NCBI GenBank assembly: GCA_017405675.1
Contig: JAFRAB010000032.1
Location: forward strand, 62,001-126,000
DNA length: 64,000 bases
Origin: Erysipelotrichaceae bacterium
GTDB taxonomy: Bacteria; Bacillota_I; Bacilli_A; Erysipelotrichales; Erysipelotrichaceae
Direction: 5' to 3'
This document shows, piece by piece, positions 42,659-51,259 of the stretch. Every line of letters starts with the position of its first letter. Position 1 is the first letter of the stretch. The notes beneath the pieces were generated by a model. It made no database searches. It saw only the letters and a list, made by a program, of their open reading frames with translations, and was not told the DNA's origin. The translations under genes and the position numbers were made by a program.

Positions 42659-43870
42659 ATGCATCAGATCATAACAAGCTTACTGGAAACAGATTTATAT
42701 AAAATCTCAATGGGACAGGCCATTTATCACCAGTTCAGCGATTACAAAACAACCTGGACCTTCAAATGTCGCAATACTGATGTCTTCTTTACCACTGAAA
42801 TGGTAGAAGAAATCAGGAAACAGATTAAATTATACTGCTCATTGCGCTTCAATGAAGACGAACTTGAATATCTCAACAACATCAGATGGATCAAAGGAAG
42901 CTATGTCGACTTCCTGAGACTGTGGAAACCACGCTATGAGGATTTCCATATTTCAACCGATGATCCAACAGGGCTGGCTCTGGAAGCTACCGGAACATGG
43001 CTGAATACTTCCATGTACGAGATTCCTACCTTAGCTATCGTAAACGAAGTATACTTCCGCATGGCTTATGATTATGATCAGCTGTTCGCAGATTTCAAGA
43101 AGAAACTTGCTGATAAGAAGGAACGTCTGCTGAATAACTGCAGCATCGGCAACTTCTCTGAATTCGGTTTAAGAAGAAGACTTTCTGCTGAAGCACAGGA
43201 TCTCGCTGTCAGAGAACTGAAAGATGTAAAATGGGGAATCTGCGGATCTAACTGCGTAGGTACTTCCAACATCTATCTGGCCAAGAAATACAATCTCACC
43301 CCTGTCGGAACAATGGCTCATGAATGGATCATGTGCGTAGGCCAGGGCAATCACAAGAATAATCCTGCCTACTCAAACTACTTTGCTCTGGAAGCCTGGG
43401 TCAAGGAATACGGTGTTCTTAACGGTACAGCCTTAACTGATACCATTACAACAGAATGCTTCTTAAGAGATTTTAATCTTACATACGCTACCCTGTTCTC
43501 CGGTGTCAGACATGACAGCGGCGATCCGATTGAATGGGGCGAAAAGATGATTAAGCACTATGAAAAACTCGGCATCAATCCAAAGAATAAGACTCTGTTA
43601 TTCTCAGACAGTCTGAACTTTGACAAGGCTTCTGGCATTTATCAGCATTTCATGGGCAGATGCCAGGTTGCCTTCGGTATCGGCACATACATCTCCAACG
43701 ACACTTCTGTCAGACCTCTTAACATCGTCATGAAGGTCACAAGATGCAATGGACAGGATGTTGCCAAGATTTCCGACGTTGACGGCAAGGGCATGTGCAA
43801 GAATCAGGATTATGTAGATTACTTACAGAGAAGCATTAACTGGAGATTACAGAATGAGGTGAGCAAATAA
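42659..43870 (+). CDS. pncB: Nicotinate phosphoribosyltransferase
   Basis: This 403-residue protein has the NAPRTase pattern: TDLYKISMGQAIY near the N-terminus, FGLRRRLSAEAQ mid-protein, GTMAHEWIM with the catalytic His region, and RHDSGDP in the phosphoribosyl-binding part. It makes nicotinate mononucleotide from nicotinate and PRPP. It overlaps nadE by 1 nt in the operon and has a strong AAGGAG site. Confidence 0.95.
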   Translation: MHQIITSLLETDLYKISMGQAIYHQFSDYKTTWTFKCRNTDVFFTTEMVEEIRKQIKLYCSLRFNEDELEYLNNIRWIKGSYVDFLRLWKPRYEDFHISTDDPTGLALEATGTWLNTSMYEIPTLAIVNEVYFRMAYDYDQLFADFKKKLADKKERLLNNCSIGNFSEFGLRRRLSAEAQDLAVRELKDVKWGICGSNCVGTSNIYLAKKYNLTPVGTMAHEWIMCVGQGNHKNNPAYSNYFALEAWVKEYGVLNGTALTDTITTECFLRDFNLTYATLFSGVRHDSGDPIEWGEKMIKHYEKLGINPKNKTLLFSDSLNFDKASGIYQHFMGRCQVAFGIGTYISNDTSVRPLNIVMKVTRCNGQDVAKISDVDGKGMCKNQDYVDYLQRSINWRLQNEVSK

Positions 43871-44946
43871 TGTTTGATGCAGTAAAGGAAAGAGACAATA
43901 TCGTCCGGTTTGTCAGAGACTATTACCGGAAAAACCACCTGAAAGGTGCTGTATTGGGCATCTCAGGCGGTAAGGACTCAGGCGTTGTAGCCGGTCTGTT
44001 ATGCGAAGCCATCGGTGCTGAGAATGTTGTGGGCATTACCATGCCTTGCCATTCAAAATCACGCGATGCTGCCGATGCTCAGCTGGTTGCTGAAAAATTC
44101 GGTTTTGAAATGCTGAACATTGATCTGACTGATACTTTTGACAGTTTTATCAACCAGATTGACAAACTTGGAACATTCACAGACGAACAAAAAAAGAACG
44201 CTGACATAAATCTCAAACCACGTTTAAGAATGGCTACCTGCTATTACATGGCAGCCCTGCTGTCAGCTACCAAAGGCGGCGCATATCTGGTACCTGGTAC
44301 CAGCAATCTGGCCGAATTATTCCTCGGTTACTTCACCAAGTTCGGTGACAGTGCCCATGACTTTGAACTGATCTCACATCTGACCGTTGAAGAAGTAATC
44401 AAAGTCGGTGAAGTAGTCGGTGTTCCGCCAAAAGTACTTTACAGAACTCCTGATGATGGTCTGTCCGGACAGTCAGATGAGGAAAAGATGGGAGTCAGAT
44501 ATGCTGACGCAGCCAAGATCATCCGCGGATACGGTGATCTGGGTGAAGAAGAATACAACAAGATCATGAAACTGCATAACGGTTCACTCCACAAGTTCAA
44601 AATGCCTCATCCTGAACGGATCAGCGTAAAAACATATCCTCAGACTGATAATCAGCCTTGCTGGCTGTTTACCCTGGACCCTGAAAATCCTCTTGATCAG
44701 GAAGGCAGTTTCGACTGGCGCTACCATGTCGATGGAAAACATTGGGTAAAAGGTTATACCGCTGAAGAATTCACTAATAAGTATTCACTGGAAAAAATCA
44801 TTATGTTAATGAACAGTGAGATCAGCATTCATAAATACTATACTGATCAGTATCAGCAGTATCCTGATGTCACTCTGTTTGACAAAGATAACTGTGAATA
44901 CGACGAACCTCTCTATCTTGATGAAATAAAGGAAATATTTGAATGA
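43870..44946 (+). CDS. nadE: NH3-dependent NAD+ synthetase (long form)
   Basis: This 358-residue protein has the PP-loop motif GISGGKDSGVVAG, the adenylate-binding LVPGTSNLAELFLGYFTKFGD and DDGLSGQSDEEKMG. It amidates nicotinate adenine dinucleotide to NAD using ammonia. No N-terminal glutaminase domain is present. It is about 80 residues longer than Bacillus NadE because of a C-terminal extension after about residue 265. GAGGTGAGC upstream. It overlaps nadD by 4 nt (ATGA). Confidence 0.95.
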   Translation: MFDAVKERDNIVRFVRDYYRKNHLKGAVLGISGGKDSGVVAGLLCEAIGAENVVGITMPCHSKSRDAADAQLVAEKFGFEMLNIDLTDTFDSFINQIDKLGTFTDEQKKNADINLKPRLRMATCYYMAALLSATKGGAYLVPGTSNLAELFLGYFTKFGDSAHDFELISHLTVEEVIKVGEVVGVPPKVLYRTPDDGLSGQSDEEKMGVRYADAAKIIRGYGDLGEEEYNKIMKLHNGSLHKFKMPHPERISVKTYPQTDNQPCWLFTLDPENPLDQEGSFDWRYHVDGKHWVKGYTAEEFTNKYSLEKIIMLMNSEISIHKYYTDQYQQYPDVTLFDKDNCEYDEPLYLDEIKEIFE

Positions 44947-45503
44947 GAATCGGCGTATACTGCGGCTCATTCAACCCGGTACATAAAGGTCACATAAAAA
45001 TAGTCAGAGAAGTTCTGAAAAAGGATCTGGCTGACAAAGTACTGATCGTTCCAACAGGTAATTACTGGGACAAGCAGAACCTGCCCCCTGTTGTCCATCG
45101 CATAAAAATGCTGCGTTATTTTGAAAACGAACGCATAATAATCGACGATGTTCACAATGATATTCAATATACCTATCAGCTCTTCCGTGCCTTAAAAGAA
45201 GAACATCCTGAAGATCAGTTCATACTTATTATCGGACGGGACAATATTCCGACATTTGACCGCTGGAAAGAGTATAAGGAACTGCTGCAGTACGATTTCA
45301 TAATCATACCGCGTGAAGATATCGATTCTGATGATCTCGAGAGTTTGATGAAAGGATACGGGAAAAGCAATTACACTATCCTGCCAGTTAGAAACATTAA
45401 CTTCAGTTCTTCATTCATCAGGCAGAACATTGATGACTATGAAAAGATAAGATATTGTACTGATAAGAGAGTTTACAATTATATGAAAAAACATGTACTG
45501 TGA
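44943..45503 (+). CDS. nadD: Nicotinate-nucleotide adenylyltransferase
   Basis: This 186-residue nucleotidyltransferase has CGSFNPVHKGH (the HxGH motif) near the start, IGRDNIPTFDRWKEYKELL mid-protein and a C-terminal SSSFIRQNI in place of the usual ISSTxIR. It joins nicotinate mononucleotide and ATP. The ATGA overlap with nadE implies coupled translation. It completes the pncA-pncB-nadD-nadE salvage set. Confidence 0.93.
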   Translation: MRIGVYCGSFNPVHKGHIKIVREVLKKDLADKVLIVPTGNYWDKQNLPPVVHRIKMLRYFENERIIIDDVHNDIQYTYQLFRALKEEHPEDQFILIIGRDNIPTFDRWKEYKELLQYDFIIIPREDIDSDDLESLMKGYGKSNYTILPVRNINFSSSFIRQNIDDYEKIRYCTDKRVYNYMKKHVL

Positions 45504-45517
45504 AGTACATGTTTTCT
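45491..45517 (+). terminator. Terminator of the NAD operon, overlapping the nadD stop
   Basis: Stem ACATGTACT/AGTACATGT with a T-run; part of the stem is coding. Confidence 0.75.
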
Positions 45518-46571
45518 ATTCCAGTCCTAACTTCTGACATAGCATTTTTAGTGTATTTGGCTCTTCACGATCAGGCCAGCTGTATGTTGAATCAGGATGC
45601 TGAACAGGAATTATCTCTGCCTTATCCTCTTTTATTCCATAGAATTTAAATACATCTCTGATGCTTTCAATGCTGGTCGCAGAACTGCTCATCAGGAAAT
45701 CCATACTATCTGTTTTCTTTTCCGTTACATAACATCTGTAACTGTGAGCATCCAGTGTCCATACATATACATAAAGATGTTCCCGCCTGCGTAAATCAAG
45801 GCTTTCAGCCTGAACAGACAGCATCTGAATACAGTAAATTCTGTTAAGATCAGAGAAATTGAAATAATTCATGTATTCATTAATGCCTTTTAGATTTTTC
45901 CATGGGGCATCGTATTCTCTGCCCATAATAACCAGACGGTCAGAATCGACAGAAATATCAAAACTGCCTTTACGGGTTTCTATGTGCCGGTGATCAGCAC
46001 GTGCTCTATCCACTGAATTCCTTGGATCAAGGTAATAATAGTTAATAAGCTGTATCTGTCTGAATATGGTTTGCTTCTCCTGAGAAGTCAGTTTTATCTG
46101 ACTACCATCAGCAGAATACAGTTTAATATCCACAAGATCACTGTCTCCCAGTGAAGCAAACGGCATGATGGAACTGACCGGTACAAACTCCTGTTTTACA
46201 AGTTCAGCAGTATTATATCTGTCCTGCAGCCAAACTCCAATCATAAAAGCCACAACAATACCAAAGGCATATAGAATAATATGATATTTCTTTCTTTCCT
46301 TTCTGATAGACTGCCGGGAATAATCAATTATCCGACTGGCAGTATCTTTTTCAGTATCTGAAGTGTCACTTCCATTAAGAAGAGATGATATATCTGTATC
46401 CAGTATTTCAGCCAGTTCACTTAACAGGGATACATCAGGCATGTTAAGACCATTTTCCCAGCGGGAAACGCTTTTATTGGTGACACTCAACCTGTCAGCT
46501 AACTGCTGCTGCGTCATGTTAAGCTGTTTCCTTTTCTCAGCTATGTATCTGCCAATCTTTTCCTGGTCCAT
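45516..46571 (-). CDS. Membrane-anchored Xre-type regulator
   Basis: The 351-residue product has an N-terminal Xre helix-turn-helix (about 5-60: MTQQQLADRLSVTNKSVSRW). A linker and one membrane segment follow (about 97-117: YHIILYAFGIVVAFMIGVWL), then about 230 residues predicted outside the membrane, with no recognised domain. This suggests a one-component sensor that couples an outside signal to DNA binding. I chose the ATG at 46571 because AAGGAAGG lies upstream. The target genes are unknown; the convergent nadD and the upstream phosphatase are the neighbours. Confidence 0.85.
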   Translation of the reverse strand: MDQEKIGRYIAEKRKQLNMTQQQLADRLSVTNKSVSRWENGLNMPDVSLLSELAEILDTDISSLLNGSDTSDTEKDTASRIIDYSRQSIRKERKKYHIILYAFGIVVAFMIGVWLQDRYNTAELVKQEFVPVSSIMPFASLGDSDLVDIKLYSADGSQIKLTSQEKQTIFRQIQLINYYYLDPRNSVDRARADHRHIETRKGSFDISVDSDRLVIMGREYDAPWKNLKGINEYMNYFNFSDLNRIYCIQMLSVQAESLDLRRREHLYVYVWTLDAHSYRCYVTEKKTDSMDFLMSSSATSIESIRDVFKFYGIKEDKAEIIPVQHPDSTYSWPDREEPNTLKMLCQKLGLE

Positions 46572-46643
46572 GTTAACTTCCTTCCTTATCTGCAATATAG
46601 CATATTTTTATATGTATGTATTGGACACAGGACTAGAATCACC

Positions 46644-46670
46644 AAAAAACTGCTGATTTAACAGCAGTTT
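46644..46670 (-). terminator. Terminator after the protein phosphatase gene
   Basis: Minus strand: stem AAACTGCTG/CAGCAGTTT and a T-run; it overlaps the stop codon region. Confidence 0.8.
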
Positions 46671-47448
46671 ATTCCAGTATCTGAGCTCTGAAACTGTCAA
46701 TCAGTTCCTGACTGATGCCCATCCCTTCAGTAATGAAGTTATCCATGCTTCCATAACCGTCCATAATGGTTTTCAAAGCAGTATTCAGATATTCTTCCTT
46801 TGCCAGGAAAACATCTCTGACCGCACTGCAGTCGGCCTCACTGCGTCCGTTTTCTCTGTACATATGGTAGAAGTACTCGGCTCTTGGACCGTTGACCTCA
46901 TTTGTCAGCAGATAATCCTCTCTGATGGTATCTTCATCCACTCCAAGTACAGTTAAAACGAAGGCACTTAACATTCCGCATCTGTCTTTTCCTTCTGAAC
47001 AGTGCCATAACACACAGCCGTCACTGTAATCATTTTCCATTACGATACGTAAAGCCTGTCCGAAATGTCTGATACATATCGGTTCACTCATCAGATGTGC
47101 ATAGGCATTGATCATGTTATATTTAGAAGGATCATCCGGTCCTTTTTTCTCTTCGTCTTTTTCATGAGAAATGCCGTCTCTGTTTTCAGCGAAAATATAA
47201 TTATGAACATATTCCGTGTTTTCAGGATACCTGTCAGGAGAAAACATTACTTCTCTGACAGATCTCAGATCTACAACCTTCTTTAGCTTCATATCTTCAA
47301 GTTTAGCCAGATCATTATCACTGGCATTGGAAAGATTGGCGCTTCTGATAAGCTTACCCTTCTTAATTGTTTTGCCATCTTTGGTTACCAGAGAACCCAA
47401 GTCCCTGCAGTTTCTGATTCCTTCAAATTCAATCTTTCTTTCGTTCAT
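46669..47448 (-). CDS. Tyrosine-protein phosphatase (DSP-like, PTP-loop CxxGKDR)
   Basis: This 259-residue protein has the P-loop HCSEGKDRCGMLSA (Cys nucleophile and Arg near residue 150-157) and the N-terminal motif GIRNCRDLGSL. This is the pattern of the Y_phosphatase3 family, which acts on phosphotyrosine and often on lipid phosphates. Cytoplasmic. The ATG has AGAAATGATGT upstream (a GGAGAA site). No neighbour suggests the substrate. Confidence 0.9.
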   Translation of the reverse strand: MNERKIEFEGIRNCRDLGSLVTKDGKTIKKGKLIRSANLSNASDNDLAKLEDMKLKKVVDLRSVREVMFSPDRYPENTEYVHNYIFAENRDGISHEKDEEKKGPDDPSKYNMINAYAHLMSEPICIRHFGQALRIVMENDYSDGCVLWHCSEGKDRCGMLSAFVLTVLGVDEDTIREDYLLTNEVNGPRAEYFYHMYRENGRSEADCSAVRDVFLAKEEYLNTALKTIMDGYGSMDNFITEGMGISQELIDSFRAQILE

Positions 47449-47607
47449 ACATCATTTCTCCAAGAATAACAGTATACACTAATACTGCATTATATGCCAA
47501 AAAAATAACCTGTCCGTTTTTTTCACAATCACATAATATTTGACAAATATTAAATATTTTATACCTTAATTGATGCTAAAATATCTATGATGCGGGAGGT
47601 GATAATA

Positions 47608-48003
47608 ATGAGAAACAAATTGTTAAAATTGGGTGCACTGGTAGGTCTTGGTGTTTACTTATACAAGGAGAACACAGACACTTTTTCAAACCTTTCATAT
47701 CTGGTGCTGCCAATGTTCCAGAAAAACGACAAATCTGACCTGGTTTCCTATACCTGGGGAAGCAGAAGCTTTGCCATCATGAAAGGTCCTGTCGGACTGA
47801 TCTCTTCACTTTATGAAACATATCCTACCCAGCAGGGGCTCATCGGGCCGGTATTCTATAACGAGAAATCCAACTGTCTGAACATGGGTATTGTTGATGA
47901 AACCCGTAACGAAGGATATATTGTCGGATTCTACGGCATGAGCGAACCTGAAGCCATGCTGCTGGCTAAGACATTCAAGATCGTTCCACCAACCCAGGCT
48001 TAA
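47608..48003 (+). CDS. Hypothetical protein with N-terminal hydrophobic segment
   Basis: The 131-residue protein has a short basic start and one hydrophobic stretch (about 5-18: LLKLGALVGLGVYLYK), then a soluble part of about 110 residues with no motif that I recognise. It may be membrane-attached. I chose the ATG at 47608 with GGGAGGTG upstream, rather than ATGs at 47587. An AT-rich palindrome AAATATT-A-AATATTT lies upstream at 47544-47558. A strong terminator follows. Confidence 0.68.
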   Translation: MRNKLLKLGALVGLGVYLYKENTDTFSNLSYLVLPMFQKNDKSDLVSYTWGSRSFAIMKGPVGLISSLYETYPTQQGLIGPVFYNEKSNCLNMGIVDETRNEGYIVGFYGMSEPEAMLLAKTFKIVPPTQA

Positions 48004-48026
48004 CTTCACTGAAGTTAAGCTTTTTT
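47998..48026 (+). terminator. Terminator after the 47608 gene
   Basis: Stem GCTTAACTTC/GAAGTTAAGC followed by six T. Confidence 0.87.
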
Positions 48027-48077
48027 ATTTCTTTCAAAATAACATTGGTTTATAATTTTTTTAAGGAGAATTCGGTT

Positions 48078-49283
48078 ATGAAATACGATTTTACTACAAT
48101 ACTTGAAAGATATGGTCATGATGCCATCGCCATTGACATGCCTACTGATTATGTTGGTAATTATGGCAAGGTTAAAAGAGAAGAAGGCTTTGATGTGATC
48201 CCTATGTGGATTGCTGACATGAACTTCCCAGTTGCTCCGTCAATTCAGGAAGCCATAATTGCCAGAGCACAGCATCCAACCTTTGGTTATTATATGCCTA
48301 GAAAAGAATACTTCCAGTCAATCAAGGACTGGCTGAAAAATCATCACGGTCTGGATGTAGAGACTGAAAACATCGGTTACGAAAACGGTGTACTTGGCGG
48401 TGTTGCCAACGCCTGCAATGTTCTGCTGTCAAAAGGTGACAGCATTCTGCTGCATTCCCCTACCTATGTCGGCTTTACAGGTGTACTGAGCAATGCAGGT
48501 TACCGCATCGTTCACTCCAAACTGATCAATGACGGCAATACATGGACCATGGACTATGAAGACATGGAAAAGAAAATCGTTGAAAACAAGATAAAACTGG
48601 CCATCATCTGCAACCCTCACAACCCAAGCGGCCGTGTCTGGACCAAGGAAGAACTCACCAAGGCCATGGAAATCTTCGAAAGACAGGGCATTTATGTAAT
48701 ATCCGACGAAATCTGGGCTGACATCGTTTTAAACGGAAATGTTCAGACACCAACACGGACTGTAAGTGAATATGCCAGAGAACATACCATAACCCTGTAT
48801 GCTCCTAGCAAGACTTTCTCACTGGCTGGCCTGATTGGTGCCTATCATGTCATCTTCAACAAATGGCTTAAGGGCAGAATGGAAAAAGAAGAGTCCCTGA
48901 CCCACTACAACTCTCAGAATGTTCTGTCAATGCATGCACTGATTGGCGCTTACAGCCATGAAGGAGAAGAATGGGCTAAGGAACTTAATGAAGTATTATC
49001 AGGAAATGTCAATTATGCCTGTGACTTCATTAATAAAAACTTACCTGGTGTAAAAGTTATCAAACCTGAAGGAACTTACATGCTGTTTATTGACTGCGAG
49101 GATTACTGTAAGGAGCATAACTGCACTCTTGATGACGTCTTCTACAAAGGCTGGCAGTATGGTGTTTACTGGCAGGACGGCCGTCCGTTCCACGGTGAAT
49201 ACAACATCAGAATCAACCTTGCCCTGCCATTAAGCAGAGTCCAGGAAGCATTCGACAGACTGCAGAAATACGTATTTAAATAA
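48078..49283 (+). CDS. PatB/MalY-type pyridoxal-phosphate C-S lyase or aminotransferase
   Basis: This 401-residue fold-type I enzyme has NPHNPSGRVW, SDEIWADIVL and the Schiff-base lysine in YAPSKTFSLAGL. The start (YDFTTILERYGHDAIAID) and DMNFPVAPSIQEAI agree with the MalY/PatB group (cystathionine beta-lyase-like), which differ from ordinary aspartate aminotransferases. It probably cleaves cystathionine or cysteine. I chose the ATG at 48078 with AAGGAGA upstream. Single gene with terminator. Confidence 0.9.
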   Translation: MKYDFTTILERYGHDAIAIDMPTDYVGNYGKVKREEGFDVIPMWIADMNFPVAPSIQEAIIARAQHPTFGYYMPRKEYFQSIKDWLKNHHGLDVETENIGYENGVLGGVANACNVLLSKGDSILLHSPTYVGFTGVLSNAGYRIVHSKLINDGNTWTMDYEDMEKKIVENKIKLAIICNPHNPSGRVWTKEELTKAMEIFERQGIYVISDEIWADIVLNGNVQTPTRTVSEYAREHTITLYAPSKTFSLAGLIGAYHVIFNKWLKGRMEKEESLTHYNSQNVLSMHALIGAYSHEGEEWAKELNEVLSGNVNYACDFINKNLPGVKVIKPEGTYMLFIDCEDYCKEHNCTLDDVFYKGWQYGVYWQDGRPFHGEYNIRINLALPLSRVQEAFDRLQKYVFK

Positions 49284-49291
49284 ACCACAAG

Positions 49292-49314
49292 AAAAAGGGA
49301 TCGCTCCCTTTTTT
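49292..49314. terminator. Terminator after PatB-like gene
   Basis: Stem AAAAAGGGA/TCCCTTTTT; it can serve both converging genes. Confidence 0.8.
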
Positions 49315-49324
49315 CTTCTGTTAA

Positions 49325-49699
49325 TTACTGCTGAGCAATTACGAATGCTGTAGCGCTGTCACCTTCTGAGGTGATGCTCAGCATCAGGGTCTTAACACCC
49401 TTGCTGTCTAAAACTGCCTGAATTTCTTCGTTTGGCTTGATATAGACAAGTTTGTTTTCATCAAAGAGAATTTCGACCTGCTTGTATTCAAAGTCTGCAG
49501 TGTTCATGAAGTGTTCCAAAACCTTCTTTACTGCCTGCTTGGCAGCGAAATGGCGTGCATATGTATCAAGCAGAGAACTTCTGGACTGAGCCCGTCTCTG
49601 TTCCTCTTCTGTGAAAATGTCGTCTACATACTGCTGATTATGAAGAAATCTTTCAACGTTGCTGATAGTTACTGTATCAATACCAATACTGATTACCAT
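49325..49699 (-). CDS. acpS: Holo-[acyl-carrier-protein] synthase
   Basis: This 124-residue protein has the AcpS pattern: SIGIDTVTISNVERFL near the start (metal-binding Asp), IFTEEEQRRAQ and ARHFAAKQAVKKVL. It transfers phosphopantetheine from CoA to acyl carrier protein. Length is normal. It has AAAGAGG upstream and overlaps nothing. Confidence 0.93.
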   Translation of the reverse strand: MVISIGIDTVTISNVERFLHNQQYVDDIFTEEEQRRAQSRSSLLDTYARHFAAKQAVKKVLEHFMNTADFEYKQVEILFDENKLVYIKPNEEIQAVLDSKGVKTLMLSITSEGDSATAFVIAQQ

Positions 49700-49803
49700 A
49701 TCTTTACCTCTTCTTTCGTCACATTCTATTTTAGCAAGATTTCATGCAATCTTCCATATTTAGATATATAATATAATTAAATATAAATGGAGGCAACAAT
49801 AAT

Positions 49804-50439
49804 ATGGGATTAAAGGAAAAATTAGAAGAAATCAAAAAGAATATCTCTGATACAGCCGAAAAAGCTGAAGAAGGCGTAAAGAGAACAACTACTTCAATGG
49901 TAGATTCTATCAAGAACGTAGCCAACGATGTAAAGGAAAAAGCTGAAGAAGTTAAGACAGCAGTTGAAAGACCAAAATCAATGGTTGATTCTGCTGTGAC
50001 TCGGACTGTTCAGCCAAAACAGCCTGAAAGACCAAAGAGCATGGTTGACAGCATTGTTTCTCAGCCTAAGGAAGCACCTAAGACTGAGCCTGAATACACA
50101 GAAGTCAATCTGCTTGACGTTGCAAAGAACGTTATCAGAGGCGACTGGGGCAACGGTGATGACAGATACAACAGACTGACTGCTGCCGGTTATGACTACA
50201 ATACAGTACAGACTCTGGTAAACGATCTGCTGGCTGGCAGAGCACCTACAGTTCCTACAACTGCTAAGATTCCTGTAAAGAAAGAAGAACCAAAACCAGC
50301 TTTAAAGGATATCGTAACAGTAGCCAAGGAAGTTATCAGAGGCGACTGGGGCAACGGTGATGACAGATATAACAGGCTGACTGCTGCCGGTTATGATTAC
50401 TATGCTGTACAGGCAAAGGTTAACGAACTTCTCAAATAA
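49804..50439 (+). CDS. Cytoplasmic protein with two Cpl-7 domains and coiled-coil region
   Basis: The 211-residue protein starts with an amphipathic Lys/Glu-rich helical region (1-60), then three copies of a short (RPK)SMVDS motif (near 31, 58 and 78). Two Cpl-7 repeats follow at 102-144 and 169-211 (VIRGDWGNGDDRYNRLTAAG repeats exactly). Cpl-7 domains bind the peptidoglycan muropeptide in phage lysins. Here there is no signal peptide or catalytic domain. A role in binding cell-wall material inside or after release is inference. GGAGG site. Confidence 0.88.
   Translation: MGLKEKLEEIKKNISDTAEKAEEGVKRTTTSMVDSIKNVANDVKEKAEEVKTAVERPKSMVDSAVTRTVQPKQPERPKSMVDSIVSQPKEAPKTEPEYTEVNLLDVAKNVIRGDWGNGDDRYNRLTAAGYDYNTVQTLVNDLLAGRAPTVPTTAKIPVKKEEPKPALKDIVTVAKEVIRGDWGNGDDRYNRLTAAGYDYYAVQAKVNELLK
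50131..50199 (+). repeat. Direct repeat, copy 1 (Cpl-7 coding)
   Basis: A 69-bp unit repeated at 50332-50400 with only a few silent changes; the spacing of 201 bp keeps frame. It arises from the duplicated domain and shows recent amplification or gene conversion. Confidence 0.9.
50332..50400 (+). repeat. Direct repeat, copy 2 (Cpl-7 coding)
   Basis: Near-identical to 50131-50199; differences such as TACAACAGACTG/TATAACAGGCTG are synonymous. Confidence 0.9.
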
Positions 50440-50452
50440 TCAGTGAAAAGTC

Positions 50453-50480
50453 AGAGCCATATATTGATGGCTCTTTTCTT
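50453..50480 (+). terminator. Terminator after the Cpl-7 gene
   Basis: Stem AGAGCCAT/ATGGCTCT and TTTTCTT. Confidence 0.82.
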
Positions 50481-50491
50481 ATCCTCTGTTA

Positions 50492-50497
50492 TATAAT
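50492..50497 (+). promoter_or_regulatory. -10 element of a probable leaderless TraX-like transcript
   Basis: TATAAT lies 6 nt before the ATG at 50504, with no Shine-Dalgarno sequence between. The -35 region falls in the terminator and is weak. Confidence 0.45.
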
Positions 50498-50503
50498 AAT
50501 GAC

Positions 50504-51259
50504 ATGAGTGCCTTAATTCTCAAGATCATTGCCATGATAACCATGACCATCGATCACATCGGTGTGGTCTTTAATATGCCGCAGACTTACCGTTATATAG
50601 GAAGAATAGCTTTTCCCCTGTATGCTCTGATGATCACGGAAGCCTGCAACCATCTTAAAAACGATAATAAACGTTTTCTGCGTTATATACTTCAGCTGGC
50701 AATACTGGCGGTTGTTTCTGAAATAGGTTTTGACCTCTGTTTTTATCAGAAGATTCCGGCCATGGAAATGCAAAATCAGATCCTGCAGTTTTTCCTGTAT
50801 GCTCTGACAGTGTATTTCTCTCTTGATGGCAACAACAACATCATGACGATCGTCATATTATGGATACTGATCATTTTCATTAATTTCACAGGAGCCATGG
50901 GATATTTTGCAGCTGGTATCATATTCATGCTGCTGATGCAGGTGTATACATCCCATTTGCTTAAAAAGCCTTTCATATTAAGACTTCTTTACTGTTTCTG
51001 TGCTGTTTCACTGCTTATTTTTCTGGAACAGATCGACGGATATACACTGCACTTCCACAGCATAGGAAAAACACTGCAGTACATAATAAGTCATCATTCG
51101 TACTACAGTGTTACAAATCTTTATACTCTTTTAGCGGTACCTTTACTGGCTCTCTATAATGGACAGTACGGGAAAATGCCTTCCTGGTTCAAAGCGGTAT
51201 ATCTGTTATACTATCCGATCCACCTTTATGTGCTGGCATTAATAGATCATTTTATCTGA
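50504..51259 (+). CDS. TraX-family membrane protein
   Basis: This 251-residue protein has about eight membrane segments and the TraX-type start ILKIIAMITMTIDHIGVVF ... YRYIGRIAFPLYALMITEA. The prototype TraX acetylates F-pilin, but chromosomal relatives in Gram-positives are thought to be acyltransferase-like proteins of unknown substrate, and no conjugation genes occur here. The start codon follows a TATAAT by only 6 nt with no ribosome binding site. Confidence 0.85.
   Translation: MSALILKIIAMITMTIDHIGVVFNMPQTYRYIGRIAFPLYALMITEACNHLKNDNKRFLRYILQLAILAVVSEIGFDLCFYQKIPAMEMQNQILQFFLYALTVYFSLDGNNNIMTIVILWILIIFINFTGAMGYFAAGIIFMLLMQVYTSHLLKKPFILRLLYCFCAVSLLIFLEQIDGYTLHFHSIGKTLQYIISHHSYYSVTNLYTLLAVPLLALYNGQYGKMPSWFKAVYLLYYPIHLYVLALIDHFI

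Noticed and set aside
50131..50400. Repeated units as a possible CRISPR or mobile repeat
   Set aside because: There are just two copies, they lie in frame in a coding region and encode duplicated Cpl-7 domains.
50504..51259. TraX-like gene as a sign of a conjugative element
   Set aside because: No relaxase, transfer, integrase or attachment repeat is nearby; the family also occurs on chromosomes.
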